A stretch of 16,226 nucleotides of DNA from Anaerolineae bacterium. Lineage in GTDB: Bacteria > Chloroflexota > Anaerolineae > B4-G1 > SLSP01. This document shows positions 14,090 to 16,226 of this stretch, in pieces (within the stretch, counting starts at the first letter, position 1; the number at the start of each line of letters is the position of its first letter). Location of the stretch: contig JAFGNI010000650.1 in assembly GCA_016927095.1 (NCBI GenBank), positions 1-16,226 of the forward strand. Reading direction: 5' to 3'. The notes below the pieces were generated by a model. It did no database searches, had not been told where the DNA came from, and worked only from the letters and a program-made list of their open reading frames with translations. Both the position numbers and the translations under genes were made by a program.

Positions 14090-15010
14090 ATGACAATGGA
14101 CGATAGATCGACGACGGTGGCTGCGGTCACGCCTGACCTGGTACAGCAGCTCGTTGCCGAGCAGTTCCCTAGATGGGCGCATCTTCCGATTGTGCCTGTG
14201 GCACTGAGCGGCTGGGACAACGTGACCTTTCGGCTGGGGGAGAAGCTGTCCGTCAGGCTGCCCAGCGCCGAGCGCTATGTGCCACAGCTGACCAAAGAGC
14301 AACGCTGGCTGCCGCATTTCGCATCGCGCCTGCCGCTGCCGATCCCCGTCCCCGTGGCGATGGGCGCCCCAGCGCACGGCTATCCATGGGCGTGGTCCAT
14401 CAACCGGTGGCTCGAAGGTACGCCCGCCTCCCTCGCAGCCATTGCGGATATGAGTCGCTTCGCCGCAGCGCTGGCTCTCTTCCTCGAAGCGCTGCAACAG
14501 ATCGATCCCACCGATGGACCGCCTGCGGGGAGCCACAGCTTCCACCGCGGCGGTAACCTTGCCGTCTACGACCAGGAAACGCGCCTCGCTATCGCCGCCC
14601 TCGAAGATCGGATCGATGCGGTCACCGCGATCGCGGTGTGGGACGCGGCGCTAGAGGCGAGGTGGCACGGTCCGCCGGTCTGGGTTCACGGCGATGTCAG
14701 CGCCCCCAACCTACTGACCGAGGGGGGTATCCTAAGTGCCGTCATCGATTTCGGCTGCTGTGCCGTCGGCGACCCGGCTTGCGACCTGACGATTGCTTGG
14801 ACCTTCTTCGAAGGCAAGAGCCGCGATGTCTTCCGCGCGGCCCTCCCTATCGACGAGGCGACCTGGGCTCGGGGCCGCGGTTGGGCTCTCTGGAAAGCCC
14901 TCCTCACCCTTGCCGCGCAAGGTGAGATCATGCGCGCCGAGGCCTACAAAGCAGAACGCGTCATCCAAGGAGTCCTCACCGAACACGCGCGCAGCGCTAC
15001 ACGCACCTAA
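14090..15010 (+). CDS. APH-family small-molecule kinase
   Basis: The product is 306 residues with the aminoglycoside phosphotransferase/choline kinase fold. The N-lobe shows GWDNVTFRLG (41-50), VRLPSAERYVPQLTKEQ (55-71) with E70 probably paired to the ATP-binding position, and the PIPVPVAMG strand (84-92). The C-lobe carries the Brenner motif H200-G-D202 with N207 (HGDVSAPNLL) and the metal-binding D220 in VIDFG, followed by the GDPACDL stretch typical of the family. Proteins of this type are often annotated as aminoglycoside kinases, but most environmental members act on other alcohols, so no resistance phenotype is claimed. The start ATG 14090 has GAAGG (14079-14083); ATG 14096 is possible. 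Confidence 0.9.
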   Translation: MTMDDRSTTVAAVTPDLVQQLVAEQFPRWAHLPIVPVALSGWDNVTFRLGEKLSVRLPSAERYVPQLTKEQRWLPHFASRLPLPIPVPVAMGAPAHGYPWAWSINRWLEGTPASLAAIADMSRFAAALALFLEALQQIDPTDGPPAGSHSFHRGGNLAVYDQETRLAIAALEDRIDAVTAIAVWDAALEARWHGPPVWVHGDVSAPNLLTEGGILSAVIDFGCCAVGDPACDLTIAWTFFEGKSRDVFRAALPIDEATWARGRGWALWKALLTLAAQGEIMRAEAYKAERVIQGVLTEHARSATRT

Positions 15011-15042
15011 TGCTAAGTGAGCTGCCCCGAACCCACGCTGCC

Positions 15043-15080
15043 GCCCCCCATCCCGTATCCCCCTATCCCCTTGTCCCTTT
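15043..15080. repeat. Pyrimidine-rich CCCC(TAT) tract
   Basis: A short, almost pure C/T run with repeated CCCCTAT/CCCGTAT units lies just upstream of the reductase promoter. It contains no stem and no T-run, so it is not a factor-independent terminator. C-rich, poorly structured RNA of this kind could serve as a Rho utilisation site after the upstream gene, but this is only a suggestion. Confidence 0.35.
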
Positions 15081-15099
15081 CGCAAGACGGCACTATCCT
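15071..15099 (+). promoter_or_regulatory. Candidate sigma-70 type promoter of the aldo/keto reductase gene
   Basis: TTGTCC (15071-15076, 4 of 6) is followed by 17 bases and TATCCT (15094-15099, 4 of 6). Transcription would begin near 15106, about 44 bases before the ATG at 15150. It lies in the only sizeable gap (about 140 bases) between the kinase and reductase genes. Confidence 0.4.
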
Positions 15100-15149
15100 A
15101 GGGTCAACGCATCACCGATCGCAGTCGCATACCCTAAGGAGGTAACCGT

Positions 15150-16163
15150 ATGGAATACCGCTATCTGGGACGCACTGGACTGAAAGTGAGCGCGCTCTGT
15201 CTCGGCGCCATGACCTTTGGGCGGGAGACGCCGCGGGCCGAGTGCTTCTCCATTCTCGACCGCTTCGTGGCCGCAGGCGGCAACTTCATCGACATCGCCG
15301 ACGTCTACGCGGGCGGCGACTCCGAGACCATTGTTGGCGAGTGGCTCCGCACGCAGCGACGCCAGGATCTGATCATCGCCACGAAGGTCCGCTGGCCGGT
15401 GGGCAATGGCCCCAACGATGTGGGGCTCAGCCGCAAACACATCATCGACGGCGTCGAGGCCAGCCTGCGTCGGCTCGGCACCGACTACCTTGACCTCTAT
15501 CAGGTCCACGGTTGGGATCCCGGCACGCCGCTGGAGGAGACGCTCCAGACCCTCGACAGCCTTGTCCAGCAGGGCAAAGTGCGTTACCTCGGCGCCAGCA
15601 ACTGGGCCGGCTGGCAGATCCAGAAGGCTGTCGACCTGTGTCGCCACCACGGCTGGGAGCCCTTTGCGTGTCTGCAGCCGCTCTACAATCTGCTGGACCG
15701 CGCCATCGAGTGGGAGATCCTGCCTGTCTGCCGGAACGAAGGCCTGGGAGTGATCCCCTGGAGCCCGCTGCGCGGCGGCTGGCTCTCGGGCAAGTACCAC
15801 CGTGACATGGAGGGTCCGCCGGCCGGATCCCGGGTCGACACAGCCGAGAAGAGAGGCTGGAGTGAAACCTGGAGCGCCTACGCCAACGAGCGCACTTGGT
15901 CCATCATCGATGCCCTGTTCAAGATCGCCGAGGCCATCGACAAGTCCCCCGCTCAGGTCGCCCTCAACTGGCTGCTCTGCCAGCCCGGCATCACGGCACC
16001 CATCACCGGTGTCAGGAGACTGGCCCACCTGGAGGACAACCTCGGTGCCGTCGGCTGGTCGTTGTACACCGAGCACCTCCGCAAGCTCAACGGCGTCAGC
16101 GCGCCCGATCTGCCCTACCCGTACAACCAGATGCAGCAAGTGGCGGCGGAGCGGGGACGCTAG
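15150..16163 (+). CDS. Aldo/keto reductase
   Basis: This 337-residue NAD(P)H-dependent oxidoreductase has the (beta/alpha)8-barrel aldo/keto reductase fold. It opens with [20 protein letters not shown], and the catalytic tetrad is visible as D48 (FIDIADVY), Y53, K79 (IATKV) and H120 (YQVHGWD). The cofactor region shows GASNWAGWQ (148-156), [14 protein letters not shown] (203-216) and a C-terminal [11 protein letters not shown]...PITGVRR. It resembles the broad YajO/Kv-beta-like group that reduces aldehydes, ketones or sugars; the substrate is unknown. The start is firm: TAAGGAGGT at 15135-15143 is a near-perfect Shine-Dalgarno 6 bases before ATG 15150. It probably has its own promoter at 15071-15099. 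The next gene starts 22 bases after its stop with its own ribosome site, so the two may be cotranscribed. Confidence 0.96.
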   Translation: MEYRYLGRTGLKVSALCLGAMTFGRETPRAECFSILDRFVAAGGNFIDIADVYAGGDSETIVGEWLRTQRRQDLIIATKVRWPVGNGPNDVGLSRKHIIDGVEASLRRLGTDYLDLYQVHGWDPGTPLEETLQTLDSLVQQGKVRYLGASNWAGWQIQKAVDLCRHHGWEPFACLQPLYNLLDRAIEWEILPVCRNEGLGVIPWSPLRGGWLSGKYHRDMEGPPAGSRVDTAEKRGWSETWSAYANERTWSIIDALFKIAEAIDKSPAQVALNWLLCQPGITAPITGVRRLAHLEDNLGAVGWSLYTEHLRKLNGVSAPDLPYPYNQMQQVAAERGR

Positions 16164-16185
16164 CCACACATCCAAGGAGATAGCT

Positions 16186-16226
16186 ATGTTCCGCAAGCAG
16201 GACAGCAGTGCCAACTGCGAGTTGCG
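16186..16226 (+). CDS. Start of a further gene, cut by the window edge
   Basis: ATG at 16186 is preceded by AAGGAGA (16174-16180) with a 5-base gap. The 13 readable codons give MFRKQDSSANCEL. That is too short to name. It follows the reductase by 22 bases and is likely in the same transcript. Confidence 0.6.
   Translation, partial: MFRKQDSSANCEL

Noticed and set aside
14090..15010. Calling the kinase an antibiotic resistance gene
   Set aside because: The fold and catalytic motifs are clear, but substrate specificity cannot be read from them, and no resistance context is present.
15043..15080. Factor-independent terminator before the reductase
   Set aside because: The tract has no GC stem followed by a T-run; it is simply a C/T-rich stretch.

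Overview
The window is GC-rich throughout with dense protein coding. Nothing in it fixes a taxon, but several features together suggest a free-living member of the Chloroflexota (Anaerolineae, Caldilineae or Thermomicrobia type). These are CxxC-x10-CxxC zinc ribbons joined to a transmembrane segment, a Pro/Thr-rich linker and a LamG-like domain; a NarL-type two-component pair with GAF and Cache-like sensing; and short degenerate GAATG/CATTC repeats between genes. This placement is inference. Most starts have recognisable Shine-Dalgarno sequences, and sigma-70-like promoters can be read.

Layout. (1) Minus strand, 1-3117: a membrane sensor histidine kinase followed by a NarL/LuxR-type response regulator cut by the window edge. 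They are separated by about 160 bases of degenerate 7-8 bp repeats that can fold into a long imperfect hairpin. (2) 3118-3631: a gene-free divergent spacer. It holds a very GC-rich, foldable element closed by a long-range helix (3216-3439), and a near-consensus promoter (TTGACA-17-TATACT, 3538-3566) facing right. (3) Plus strand, 3632-10730: a tightly packed five-gene cassette with ATGA and GTGA overlaps and 12-15 base gaps. It encodes two related polytopic membrane proteins, a 1178-residue exported protein with a nucleotidyltransferase-like C-terminal domain, an unrecognised protein ending in a zinc ribbon, and a membrane-anchored protein with two zinc ribbons inside and a LamG-like domain outside. 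(4) Plus strand, 10787-16226: ordinary accessory enzymes, namely an isoprenylcysteine methyltransferase-like membrane protein, a PAP2 phosphatase, a sialidase-like beta-propeller, a SAM methyltransferase, an APH-family kinase, an aldo/keto reductase, and the first codons of one more gene.

The part that looks least described is the cassette in (3). Its large protein combines a signal peptide, an eight-cysteine ectodomain, a charged helical region and a Gly/Ala-rich region. It ends in a domain reading GSTARG-x7-SDFD, the MNT/pol-beta nucleotidyltransferase signature. A nucleotidyltransferase on an exported protein has no obvious substrate outside the cell, so a delivered effector (polymorphic-toxin-like) or a surface device is the natural hypothesis. 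The flanking membrane and zinc-ribbon proteins are then candidates for assembly, chaperone or protection roles. That functional reading is inference; the architecture and the operon organisation are directly visible.
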